From: CAVQXR01 sp963717955
GTDB lineage: Bacteria > Actinomycetota > Thermoleophilia > Gaiellales > Gaiellaceae
Assembly (NCBI GenBank): GCA_963717955.1
Contig: CAVQXR010000002.1
Location: 248,001 to 312,000, forward strand
Length of the DNA stretch: 64,000 nt
Direction: 5' to 3'
A program made the position numbers and the translations under genes. Positions 18,101 to 26,808 of the stretch are shown here, one piece after another (within the stretch, counting starts at the first letter, position 1; each line of letters starts with the position of its first letter). The notes under the pieces were generated by a model, which was given only the letters and a program-made list of their open reading frames with translations, was not told the origin of the DNA and did no database searches.

Positions 18101-19558
18101 ATGCTGACCGTCCGTGACATCGTCGCGATCCCCGCCCTCGGGCTGCGGCTGGTCGCCGGGGAGGGAGGGGCCGACAACCTCGTCCGCTGGCTGCATGCCT
18201 CCGAGCTGTCCGACCCGACTCCGTGGCTCGAGGGCGGCGAGGTCGTCCTCACGACGGGCCTCGGAGTCGGCGACGCCGCGACCGCCCAGCGGGGCTACGT
18301 GCGCCGGCTGGCGAAGCACGGCCTCGCCGGCCTCGGCTTCGGGCTCGGCTTCGGGCACGACGCGGTGCCGTCGGCGGCGCTCGACGAGGCGGGGCGGCTG
18401 CGCTTTCCCGTCTTCAGCGTTCCGTACGAGGTGCCCTTCATCGCCATCTCCAAGGCCGCGTTCACGCACATCGCGAACGAGCAGCTCGAGCTGGTCACAC
18501 AGGCGCTCGAGGTGCACGAGCGCCTCGCGCAAGCGGTCACGCACGGCCGGGGTCTCCAGTCGCTCCTCCAGATCGTGGCCAACCACCTCGGGTGCAGCCT
18601 CGCCCTCGTCGACGAGGGCGGGAGGGTGCTCGCGGAGCGCCACGCGCGGCGGCGGCTGTCCTTCGACGGTGCGCTCGAGCTCCCCGTTCTCGCCGACGAC
18701 GAGATCGCGACGATGCGCGCGATTCGTGCGGAGGGCGAGTTCGGGGAGTACGACCGGCTCGTGCTGCATCACGGGCAGACGGCGCTCGCGTTCGAGCTGA
18801 CGAAGCGCCATGCCGTCTCGGCGGCGGAGCTGCGGCTCGCCGGCGATCTCCTCGAGGACCTCGAGCAGGACAGGCTCGACGAGCGCGAGGTGACGAGACG
18901 GATGGCGGCGTTCGGCCTCGAACCCGACAGGGAGCACGCGGCGCTCGTCGCCGCCGGGCAGGACGGCGTGTCGGGAGAGCGCCTGCGGCTCGGCCTCGCC
19001 CGCCAGCTCGACCGGCACACGACCCGCTATCTCTCGACCGCGCGCAGGGGCAGGGCGGCGTTTCTCGTGCAGACCGACGGCGAGGACGGTGCGATCTCGC
19101 TCGCCCGACGGCTCGTCGAGGCGGAGGGCCAGGTCCGCATCGGCGTCGGTCGCCCCGCCCGCGGGCGGGCGCTCGGGCGCAGCCTGCTCGAGGCACGCGC
19201 CGCGCTCGACACGGCGGCCGCGGCAGTTGCCTCGTATCGCGATCTCGGATCGCTCGAGCTGCTGCTCGGGCTCCCGGACGCGGCGCTCGAAGCGTTCGTC
19301 GACCGCGTGCTCGGCCCCGCGGCCACGAACGCCTGGCTCGTCGAGTCCCTGTCGGCCCTGCTCGAGTCCGGCTGCCGCTGGAGCGACGCGGCGGAACGCC
19401 TCGGCGTCCATCGCCACACGGTGCGCTACCGGATGGACCGCCTCCGCGAGCAGACGGGCCGGCATCCCGACGAGCCGGAGCAGCGGATGGAGCTCTGGCT
19501 CGCGGTGAAGGCGATTCAGGCCCTCGCCGCCCGGCGCGAGCGAACCGCCGGGGCGTGA
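18101..19558 (+). CDS. PucR family transcriptional regulator
   Basis: Regulator of 485 residues. The N-terminal PucR domain (about 1-130) shows LTVRDIVAIPALGLRLVAG and RWLHASELSDPTPWLEGGEVVLTTG. A central GGDEF-like/CdaR-type region follows, then a C-terminal HTH_30 helix-turn-helix (WSDAAERLGVHRHTVRYRMDRL). Family members control purine, allantoin, GABA or amino-acid catabolism, usually as effector-dependent activators of neighbouring genes. The nearest targets are itself, the divergent purine operon or the island starting at 21.8 kb. Start ATG 18101 coincides with the PucR domain start. Confidence 0.88.
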   Translation: MLTVRDIVAIPALGLRLVAGEGGADNLVRWLHASELSDPTPWLEGGEVVLTTGLGVGDAATAQRGYVRRLAKHGLAGLGFGLGFGHDAVPSAALDEAGRLRFPVFSVPYEVPFIAISKAAFTHIANEQLELVTQALEVHERLAQAVTHGRGLQSLLQIVANHLGCSLALVDEGGRVLAERHARRRLSFDGALELPVLADDEIATMRAIRAEGEFGEYDRLVLHHGQTALAFELTKRHAVSAAELRLAGDLLEDLEQDRLDEREVTRRMAAFGLEPDREHAALVAAGQDGVSGERLRLGLARQLDRHTTRYLSTARRGRAAFLVQTDGEDGAISLARRLVEAEGQVRIGVGRPARGRALGRSLLEARAALDTAAAAVASYRDLGSLELLLGLPDAALEAFVDRVLGPAATNAWLVESLSALLESGCRWSDAAERLGVHRHTVRYRMDRLREQTGRHPDEPEQRMELWLAVKAIQALAARRERTAGA

Positions 19559-19966
19559 TCAGCGGCTGATGATGACGACCCCTGCGACGACCAGCATCGT
19601 GCCGACGATCCGGGGCGTCGTGATCGACTCGCCGAGGAACAGCGCCGAGCCGATCAGCGTCACGACCGGATACGCGGAGCCCGCCGGCACGATCTGGCTG
19701 GCATCCCCCTTCGTCAACGCGAAGAAGAGCAGGATCAGCGAGGCGGCGGCGCAGACGGCGGTGACGGCCGCCCAGGCGCCTCCCACACCCAGGGGAAATC
19801 GCGCGCCACGTCCGACGGCGAGCGCGACCGCGAAGACGATGTAGGCGACAGGCACCCAGAGGACGAGCTGCTCCCACGAGATCGTCCTCAGCGCCAGCTT
19901 CGACGTGACCCCGGCGGCACCGAGAAGCACGATGTAGCCGAGGGTGGGGAGGATCCAGGAGGCCAT
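19559..19966 (-). CDS. EamA-type (DMT superfamily) small transporter
   Basis: Integral membrane protein of 135 residues with about five hydrophobic segments (ILPTLGYIVLLGAAGVTSK, LWVPVAYIVFAVALAVG, WAAVTAVCAAASLILLFFALT, VTLIGSALFLGES, IVGTMLVVAGVVIIS). It corresponds to one EamA half instead of the usual two, so it probably works as a dimer. The substrate is unknown. ATG 19966 has AAAGGG about 9 bases upstream; the open frame before it has no support. It ends one base after the PucR stop, convergent with it. Confidence 0.78.
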   Translation of the reverse strand: MASWILPTLGYIVLLGAAGVTSKLALRTISWEQLVLWVPVAYIVFAVALAVGRGARFPLGVGGAWAAVTAVCAAASLILLFFALTKGDASQIVPAGSAYPVVTLIGSALFLGESITTPRIVGTMLVVAGVVIISR

Positions 19967-20057
19967 GACGGTCTGCCCTTTCTTGCCGACGGGTGGGAAC
20001 GTGCGATGCGTCACGGCTCCACTCTACGACGACGGCGAGCGCGAGTGCGGGGGCCGG

Positions 20058-21656
20058 CTACGAGGTCTTCCGCAGATCGCCGGCGCGCGTCGGGGGGCTG
20101 TCCCCTTGGCCGTGGCCGAACCGCTCGTTCGTCGTGGCCAGATGGAGATCGACGATCGTCTTCACCTCGCGCAGCGAGCGGCCGAGGATTCCCTCGATCC
20201 GCCCGAGCCGGTAGCGCAGCGAGTTCTGATGGAGGTGGAGCGCCCGTGCCGTGGCGGGCACCTCGAGGTCGTGCTCGACGTACCGGAGCAGGGTCCGGTA
20301 CAGCTCGGGATGAGCGCGAAGCGGATCGAGCAAGGCCCCGGCCTTCGCGTCGACCGCCCGCTGGTCGGCCGAGGCGAGCAGCCACTCGGCAAGGCCGAAG
20401 TCCTCGAAGCGCAGTGTTCGAGCGGGGTGCGTCGCACCTGCCCGGCGGAGGTGGTCGAGCGCGAGCTCGCTGTCACGCAGGGAGGCAAGCGCTCCTCGCC
20501 CGCCTCCGCGAAACGGTCTCCCCACGCCGGCGAGCGGCTCGAGCCCCTCGCGGGCGAGGCGCGTCGTCCAGTCCTCGAAGTCCCGGTCACGCTCCTGGAA
20601 CACCATCGTGATCCAGCCGCGCCGGCGCGCGACCAGACAGGGAGAGCCCGCCCTCTGCGCGGAGACCTCGATGATGCGCACTGCGCGGCTCGCCTCGCCG
20701 ACGCCGGCGCGCCCGCTGTCCTTCGTCAGGCGCTTCGACTCGATGAGGGCCACCCGAGTCTCGCGGTCGACGTCGAACCCGAAGGCGGCCAGCCGCTCGG
20801 CAGGGATGTCGTCGGCGCGGCCCGGGTCGAGGAGATGGTCGAGCAGCTCGGCGCGTAGGGTGCGCTCGCCGGCGCGCATCGCCTCTCGCGCCAGATCGAC
20901 GACCCCGAGGAGGCGTGCCGCCGAGTGCACCACCGTCCGCGCAAGCTCGGCCGCCGGGCCGCGCTGGCGGGTGGCGACCGTGAGCCAGCGCCGGATGTCG
21001 TCGCCCGCGAGCACCGGCTCCGCAACAATCGACCAGCGTCCCACCACGAACTCGAGCCGGGACGGGTCCGCCTCGAGCTCTCGCCAGATCGCGCCCCGCG
21101 GAGCCGCGCCGACGGAGTTCGCGACCCGGCCGTCCAGGTGGTAGACGATCACCGAGGCGTCGACCAGAGATCCGAGTCGTCGCACGAGGGCCTCTTCGGG
21201 ATCGTCGGACGCCATGGCATCGGCGAGGCTGCTCTCGATCCCGACACGCCGTCGCAGGAGCCAGTAGTCGTCCGAGGCGAGCGAGCGGTCGACGAAGCCG
21301 ACGATCTCGCGAAACGGCGTCTCCGGCTCGATCGTGAAGAGCGGAAAGTCGCGGCGCCGCGCCTCCTCGAGCAGCGCCGACGGGATGGAGCGGAAGACGA
21401 TGCCGACGCCGAAGCCGATCGCGGCGAGCGGCTTCTCGGCCGCCTCGGCGATGAGCGCCCGTTGCGCCTTCGCATCGCCGCGGAGCCGGATCCCGGTCGT
21501 CAGGAGCACCCAGCTCCGATCCAGCCAGCGCGTCGGATGTGCGATCTCGATCGGGTGGGCGCCCGCGATGTCGCGCCGCAGCGTGGCGGGAGACCCGGCG
21601 ACGAGCTGGAGCCCGAGCTCGTCCTGGTCGAGCAGCTCGCGCAACGTCGGCGACAC
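20058..21656 (-). CDS. PucR family transcriptional regulator, divergent from the hyu operon
   Basis: Regulator of 532 residues with the same architecture as its neighbour at 18.1 kb: N-terminal PucR domain (LRELLDQDELGLQLVAG, HPTRWLDRSWVLLTTG), a central region, and a C-terminal HTH_30 (VPATARALHLHQNSLRYRLGRIEGIL). The two PucR proteins share architecture but differ clearly in sequence, so they are not a recent duplication. It is transcribed away from hyuA1 and is the obvious candidate regulator of the 21.8-36.5 kb island. GTG 21656 was chosen because TACCCT ends 6 bases before it; a GTG at 21701 in frame lacks support. Confidence 0.88.
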   Translation of the reverse strand: MSPTLRELLDQDELGLQLVAGSPATLRRDIAGAHPIEIAHPTRWLDRSWVLLTTGIRLRGDAKAQRALIAEAAEKPLAAIGFGVGIVFRSIPSALLEEARRRDFPLFTIEPETPFREIVGFVDRSLASDDYWLLRRRVGIESSLADAMASDDPEEALVRRLGSLVDASVIVYHLDGRVANSVGAAPRGAIWRELEADPSRLEFVVGRWSIVAEPVLAGDDIRRWLTVATRQRGPAAELARTVVHSAARLLGVVDLAREAMRAGERTLRAELLDHLLDPGRADDIPAERLAAFGFDVDRETRVALIESKRLTKDSGRAGVGEASRAVRIIEVSAQRAGSPCLVARRRGWITMVFQERDRDFEDWTTRLAREGLEPLAGVGRPFRGGGRGALASLRDSELALDHLRRAGATHPARTLRFEDFGLAEWLLASADQRAVDAKAGALLDPLRAHPELYRTLLRYVEHDLEVPATARALHLHQNSLRYRLGRIEGILGRSLREVKTIVDLHLATTNERFGHGQGDSPPTRAGDLRKTS

Positions 21657-21662
21657 GGGGAC

Positions 21663-21668
21663 AGGGTA
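21663..21668 (-). promoter_or_regulatory. Candidate -10 box of the second pucR gene
   Basis: TACCCT on the minus strand, 6 bases before GTG 21656. The region to hyuA1 (21669-21763) should also hold the hyu operon promoter, but I see no convincing boxes for it. Confidence 0.4.
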
Positions 21669-21763
21669 CCCGCGGGCGTTTGGAGATTCAACGAGAAACA
21701 CAACCTAGCTTCTCGTCTTCCACGGTTGCAGCCCGTCCGGTCCGGCCCGATGATGCCCGCGCC

Positions 21764-23812
21764 ATGGACACCGCACCGCCCAAGCTGAGGGTCGCCGTCG
21801 ACGTCGGGGGGACATTCACCGACATCTTCGTCTTCGACGAGGCGACCGCGACGGCGCGGGTCGAGAAGGTTCCGTCCACGCCCCACGACCCCATGGAAGC
21901 GGTCGTCGAGGGCGTGACGACGGCAGGAATCGACCTGCGAGACGTCGTGCTGTTCTCGCACGGAACCACCGTTGCCACGAATGCGTTGATCACCCGCCAG
22001 TTCCCGAAGGTGGCGATTGTCACGACCACCGGGTTCCGGGACGTGATCGAGATCCGCCGGGGCACCAAGGACGATCTGTGGGACGCGTACAAGGACGTGG
22101 CGCCTCCCTACGTGCGCCGCCGCGATCGCTTCGAGGTGCACGAACGGGTCGACTTCACCGGCCGCGTGATCGAGCCGCTCGACGAGGAGGATGCCCGACG
22201 AGTTGCGCGCGTCCTGGCGCGACGCGGAGCGGAAGCGGTCGCGGTCTGCTTCATCAACGCGTACGCGAATCCCGAGAACGAGCGTCGGATGCGTGCCATC
22301 CTCGAGGAGGAGCTGCCCGACGTCGCGATCACAGCCTCGAGCGAGGTGCTGCCGGAGATCTTCGAGCACGAACGCTTCTCGACGACCGTGGCGAACGCCG
22401 TGCTCTCCCCGCTCGTCGGAGGCTACGTCAAGAGGCTCGGCGAGAGGCTCGCCGACGGAGGCTACACGGGCGATCTCCTGCTCCTGCACTCGGGCGGCGG
22501 CGTCATGACAGCCCGAACCGCCGGCAGGTACGCGGTCCGCCTCGCCGCGTCCGGCATCGCTGCGGGAGCGATCGCGGCGCGGCACGTGGCGCTGACGTGC
22601 GGGTACGAGAACGCGATCGGTCTCGACATGGGAGGCACGTCGACGGACATCTCGCTCGTCTACGGCGGCGAGCTGCGGGTCACGAAAGAGTGGTTCGTCG
22701 AGTACGGCTACCCGATCTGTTTCCCGTCGATCGAGGTGCTGACGATCGGGGCCGGTGGGGGTTCGCTGGCATGGATCGACGCCGCGGGGTCGCTGCGCAA
22801 CGGGCCGCAGTCGGCAGGCGCCGAGCCGGGGCCGGCCTGCTACGGGCGCGGCGGCACGCAGGCGACGAACACGGACGCCAACCTCGTGCTCGGGCGACTC
22901 GGCACGACCCTCGTCGGGAAGATGACGCTCGACCCCGACGCGGCTATCGCAGCGATCGAGAGCACGGTCGCGGAGCCTCTCGGGTTCGGACTGGACGAGA
23001 CGGCGAGCGCGATCATCCAGGTCGCGAACGCGAACATGGCCGACGCCGTTCGGCTGATCTCGATCCGGCGCGGTTACGACCCGCGCGACTTCGCGCTCGT
23101 GGTCTTCGGAGGCGCGGGCCCACTGCACGGAGCGGCGCTCGCGCGCGAGCTCTCGATCCCGACCGTGCTCGTGCCGCCGAACCCCGGGATCACGTCCGCG
23201 CTCGGGTGCCTGCTCGTGGACGTGCGCCACGACCTCGCGGAGATGCTCCTTCGGCGGGCGAGCGAGGCCGACGCAGGCGAGGTCGAGGCCGAGTTCAAGA
23301 AGCTCGAGGCGGAGGCCCGTGAGCGCCTCACCCACGAGGGCGTGCCCGACGAGGCGATCAGCCTCCAGCGGAGGATCGCCATGCGGTATCTCGGCCAGTG
23401 GCGCTCGCTGTCGGTTCCCGTCGAACGCTCGCTCGACTCGCTCGACACGGCGCTCGAGCGGTTCCACTCCGAGCACGAGCGCGAGTATTCCTACCGGCGC
23501 GACGGCGCTCCGATCGAGATCTACCAGCTCCAGGTGACGGCGGTCGGGGTGACGCCGAAGCCCGAGTTCGCCCGGCACCCCGCCGGTGGCAGGCAACCCG
23601 AGCCGGTGGCGACCCGCCCCGTGCACTTCGACGAGGCCGGGGGCCGGGTCGAGACGCCCATCTACATCCGCGACCAGCTTGGTGCCGGCACCCGTCTGAC
23701 GGGCCCGGCGGTGATCGAGCAGCTCGACTCCACGACGCTCGTCCCACCCGACGTCGCGGCCGAGGTCGACGAGTGGCTGAACATCCGCATGTACATCGGA
23801 GGGACGAGATGA
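21764..23812 (+). CDS. hyuA: Hydantoinase/oxoprolinase subunit A (HyuA-type), first copy
   Basis: ATP-dependent ring-opening or carboxylating enzyme subunit of 682 residues. The N-terminal Hydant_A_N domain carries the first ASKHA phosphate motif DVGGTFTDIFVFD, followed by SHGTTVATNALI. The central Hydantoinase_A domain has DMGGTSTDISLV at about residue 288 and TIGAGGGSLAWID. Known relatives are N-methylhydantoinase, 5-oxoprolinase, acetone carboxylase and acetophenone carboxylase; which applies cannot be told. ATG 21764 opens the ASKHA domain. The stop overlaps hyuB1 (ATGA). It is the first gene of a probable operon hyuA1-hyuB1-nitrilase-hyuA2-hyuB2-SDR. Confidence 0.92.
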   Translation: MDTAPPKLRVAVDVGGTFTDIFVFDEATATARVEKVPSTPHDPMEAVVEGVTTAGIDLRDVVLFSHGTTVATNALITRQFPKVAIVTTTGFRDVIEIRRGTKDDLWDAYKDVAPPYVRRRDRFEVHERVDFTGRVIEPLDEEDARRVARVLARRGAEAVAVCFINAYANPENERRMRAILEEELPDVAITASSEVLPEIFEHERFSTTVANAVLSPLVGGYVKRLGERLADGGYTGDLLLLHSGGGVMTARTAGRYAVRLAASGIAAGAIAARHVALTCGYENAIGLDMGGTSTDISLVYGGELRVTKEWFVEYGYPICFPSIEVLTIGAGGGSLAWIDAAGSLRNGPQSAGAEPGPACYGRGGTQATNTDANLVLGRLGTTLVGKMTLDPDAAIAAIESTVAEPLGFGLDETASAIIQVANANMADAVRLISIRRGYDPRDFALVVFGGAGPLHGAALARELSIPTVLVPPNPGITSALGCLLVDVRHDLAEMLLRRASEADAGEVEAEFKKLEAEARERLTHEGVPDEAISLQRRIAMRYLGQWRSLSVPVERSLDSLDTALERFHSEHEREYSYRRDGAPIEIYQLQVTAVGVTPKPEFARHPAGGRQPEPVATRPVHFDEAGGRVETPIYIRDQLGAGTRLTGPAVIEQLDSTTLVPPDVAAEVDEWLNIRMYIGGTR

Positions 23813-25776
23813 GCACCACGACGAAGCGGACGCTCGACCCCGTCACGTTCGAGGTCCTCAAGAACGCCTTCGTGACGGCCGTCGACCTGATGGCGGAGCA
23901 GATCCTCCGGACGTGCTACTCGTTCGTCATCTACGCGCGCGACTTCTCGTCCGCGCTCTGCGACCGCGACGGCAACACGATCATGCAGGGTTCGCAGGAC
24001 ATCGCCGTGCACGTCGGCACCCTGCACTTCACGTGCAAGGCCGTGATCGACGCGTTCGGTGACGACATCAACCCGGGCGACGTGTTCGCGGTCAACGACC
24101 CGTATCTGGGCGGCACGCACTTCAACGACGTCAGGATCATCCGACCGATCTTCCACGAGGGAGAGTTCGTCGCCTTCGCCCAGTCGAACGGCCACTGGGC
24201 GGACGTCGGCGGCTCGGTGCCCGGCTCGTTCGACATCCAGGCGAAGGAGCATTTCGGCGAAGGACTGCGAATCCCGCCGATCCGGCTGTACGACCGGGGC
24301 GTTTTCCGCTGGGACATCGCGAGGATGATCGCCTCCGCGAGCCGTGCCCCGCGCGACATCGAGGGCGACATGCACGCTCAGGTCGAGGCGACGGCGGTCT
24401 GCGAGCGCGAGATCCTTCGTCTCATCGAGAAGTACGGCCACGAGACCGTGCTCACGGCGTTCGAGGAGGTTCAGGACTACGTCGAGCGACTGACGCGTCA
24501 GCGCGTCGCGGAGCTCCCGGACGGCACGTGGGAAACCGAGGACTACATCGACTACGACCCGGACGGCCCGGAGGGCCTGATCCCGATCCGCGTCAAGATG
24601 ACGATCAAGGGGGATCAGATCCTCTACGACCTGACGGGTAGTCACGCGGCCGTCGGCAGCTTCCTCAACTCCGGCTTCGGCGCGTCGTTCTCGGGCCTCG
24701 TCGCCGGAACGAAGACCTTCTTCCCGGACATCCCGCTCAACTCCGGCTTCTACCGCGTCCTCTCGCACGACCTCGGACCCGTCGGCACGGTGGTCAACGC
24801 GCCCTGGCCGACCGCCGTCACGGGCTTCTGCGCCGGTCCCTACGAGAAGATCATGAACGCCTGCTTCGAGATCTGGTCGCGGATCATGCCCGAGCGGGCC
24901 ATCGCGGGCTCGTTCAACCTCGAGTACCTGCTCGTCGGCGGTCGCGACCTGCGGTCGCCCGAGAGCCCGTACTTCATGTGGTACGACTGGATGGCCGGCG
25001 GCTGGGGCGGCCGCAACGGCCGGGACGGCTCCACCGCGACCGCACCCATCTTCGGCGTCGGCCTCGCCACCCAGCCGGTCGAGGGGCAGGAGCGCCTGTG
25101 CCCGGTGCTCACCTCCCAGCACGCGATCATCACCGACTCGGGCGGTCCCGGGCGATGGCGCGGCGGCTGCGGCGTCGAGAAGGGAGGCACCCTCACCGAC
25201 GCGGGCCGGACGGTGATGTCGTACTGCTGCGATCGTGCCAGATCCGTGACCTGGGGGATGAACGGCGGCCTGCCGTCGATCCCGCACGGCGTGTGGCTGA
25301 ACCCCGGTCAAGACGGCGAGCGATTCCTCGGCGCGGTCTTCTCGAACGTGTCGGTCGTCGCCGGTGACGCCTTCACCCGCCCGTCAGCCGGCGGGGGCGG
25401 CTTCGGCGACCCGCTCGATCGGGATCCGGAGGCGGTGCTCGAGGACGTGATCGACGGCTACGTCTCCGTCGAGCGCGCCCGCATGGACTACGGCGTCGTC
25501 GTCGACGAGGTCGATCCCGAGCTCTCCGAGTACAGCCTCGATCTCACCGCGACACAGAGCGAACGGGCCGGCATTCGTGCGGCGCGACGTGCCTGGCTCG
25601 CGGAGGACGCCGAGTCGGTGGCGGCCCGCTACCGGTCCGGCGAGCTCGGCGTGCACGACGTGATCCGCCGCTACGGCGTCATCGTCGACTGGGGCACCGG
25701 CGAGCTCTTCCCGACGACGACGACGCAGTACCGGGCGATGCTTCAGCGCCGCACGGCCGGCCACTGGATCGACTGA
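23809..25776 (+). CDS. hyuB: Hydantoinase/oxoprolinase subunit B (HyuB-type), first copy
   Basis: Partner subunit of the preceding gene, 655 residues, longer than the usual 520-580 of HyuB. It begins TLDPVTFEVLKNAFVTAVDLMAEQI and has the family motifs GNTIMQGSQDIAVHVG, NDPYLGGTHFNDV, and SGGPGRWRGGCGVEKGG near residue 445. The GGGGFGDPLDRDP block ends the core. A further 100 residues follow (to GELFPTTTTQYR), which shorter HyuB proteins lack; acetone or acetophenone carboxylase-type subunits also run long. Start and stop of the pair overlap (ATGA), so the subunits are made in equal amounts. Confidence 0.9.
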   Translation: MSTTTKRTLDPVTFEVLKNAFVTAVDLMAEQILRTCYSFVIYARDFSSALCDRDGNTIMQGSQDIAVHVGTLHFTCKAVIDAFGDDINPGDVFAVNDPYLGGTHFNDVRIIRPIFHEGEFVAFAQSNGHWADVGGSVPGSFDIQAKEHFGEGLRIPPIRLYDRGVFRWDIARMIASASRAPRDIEGDMHAQVEATAVCEREILRLIEKYGHETVLTAFEEVQDYVERLTRQRVAELPDGTWETEDYIDYDPDGPEGLIPIRVKMTIKGDQILYDLTGSHAAVGSFLNSGFGASFSGLVAGTKTFFPDIPLNSGFYRVLSHDLGPVGTVVNAPWPTAVTGFCAGPYEKIMNACFEIWSRIMPERAIAGSFNLEYLLVGGRDLRSPESPYFMWYDWMAGGWGGRNGRDGSTATAPIFGVGLATQPVEGQERLCPVLTSQHAIITDSGGPGRWRGGCGVEKGGTLTDAGRTVMSYCCDRARSVTWGMNGGLPSIPHGVWLNPGQDGERFLGAVFSNVSVVAGDAFTRPSAGGGGFGDPLDRDPEAVLEDVIDGYVSVERARMDYGVVVDEVDPELSEYSLDLTATQSERAGIRAARRAWLAEDAESVAARYRSGELGVHDVIRRYGVIVDWGTGELFPTTTTQYRAMLQRRTAGHWID

Positions 25777-25793
25777 GACGGCGGAACGGCGAG

Positions 25794-26792
25794 ATGGCCT
25801 CCGGCACAGTGCGTGTCGCCGCGGTGCAGGCCGCGCCGGCCTTTCTCGATCGCGAGGCGACGATCGCAAAGGCGGTCGCGCTCGTCGAGGAGGCGGCCGG
25901 GGCGGGCGCGCGCCTCGTGGCGTTCCCGGAGACCTGGGTTCCCGGGTATCCCGCGTGGATCTTCTCGGCGGCCGGCTGGGACGACCCGGCCGCGAAACGC
26001 GCCTTCGGCCGGCTGGTCCGCAACTCCGTCGTCGTGCCGAGCGACGCGACCGACGCGATCTGCCGCGCAGCGCGGGCAGCCGGCGCCTGCGTCGTGCTCG
26101 GGATGACCGAGCGCGACGCCGACTCCTCCGGCGGGACCCTCTTCAACTCGCTGCTCTACGTTTCCGATCTCGGCGAGATCCTCGGGGTCCACCGCAAGCT
26201 CATGCCGACGCACGCCGAGCGCATTGTCTGGGGGCAGGGCGACGGCAGCACGTTGCACGTCTTCGACACTCCCGTCGGCAGACTCGGAGGGCTCGCCTGC
26301 TGGGAGCACTGGATGCCACTCGCGCGGTACGCAATGCACGCCAAGGGGGAGCAGGTCCACGTCGCCGCCTGGCCCGAGGTCGGCGACCCAGAGCTGCACC
26401 GGTTGGCGACGCGACACTACGCGTTCGAGGGGCGGTGCTATGCGCTCTGCGTGATCGGGGCGACGCTCACCCGGGAGCACGTGCCGTCCGACTTCGAGCT
26501 GCCGGAGGCGCTCGGCGCGGCCGACGACTTCGCAGCCGCCGGGAGCGAGGTCGCCGGCACGACCGTGTTCGCCCCGGACGGCACGGTCGTCGCGTCTGCG
26601 CCGGCGGGCGTCGAGACGATCGTGTACGCCGACCTCGATCTCGACCGGATCGCCGAGGAGCAGCAGGCGCTCGACGTCGCCGGGCACTACAACCGACCGG
26701 ACATCTTCGAGCTTCGCGTCGACGAGCGGCCGAAGCGGCCCGTGACCTGGCTTCGCGACCAGGCCCTGCCCGCCGACCGGGAGGACGCATGA
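25794..26792 (+). CDS. Nitrilase-family carbon-nitrogen hydrolase
   Basis: Cytoplasmic hydrolase of 332 residues with the Glu-Lys-Cys triad in typical settings: Glu46 in FPETWVPGYP, Lys135 in HRKLMPTHAER, Cys169 in GLACWEHWMPL. The CWEH signature and PGYP are those of true nitrilases (EC 3.5.5.1, nitrile to acid and ammonia), not of amidases or carbamoylases. This is family knowledge and not proof of substrate. It lies 17 bases after hyuB1 and 16 bases before hyuA2, on the same strand, so it belongs to the same operon and presumably releases ammonia from an intermediate or an alternative substrate. Start ATG 25794. Confidence 0.9.
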   Translation: MASGTVRVAAVQAAPAFLDREATIAKAVALVEEAAGAGARLVAFPETWVPGYPAWIFSAAGWDDPAAKRAFGRLVRNSVVVPSDATDAICRAARAAGACVVLGMTERDADSSGGTLFNSLLYVSDLGEILGVHRKLMPTHAERIVWGQGDGSTLHVFDTPVGRLGGLACWEHWMPLARYAMHAKGEQVHVAAWPEVGDPELHRLATRHYAFEGRCYALCVIGATLTREHVPSDFELPEALGAADDFAAAGSEVAGTTVFAPDGTVVASAPAGVETIVYADLDLDRIAEEQQALDVAGHYNRPDIFELRVDERPKRPVTWLRDQALPADREDA

Positions 26793-26808
26793 GCCTGGCG
26801 GGCCGCCG

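Noticed and set aside
21500..23626. 708-codon minus-strand frame opposite hyuA1
   Set aside because: Its translation has no domain and biased composition; the plus-strand frame has clear ASKHA motifs.
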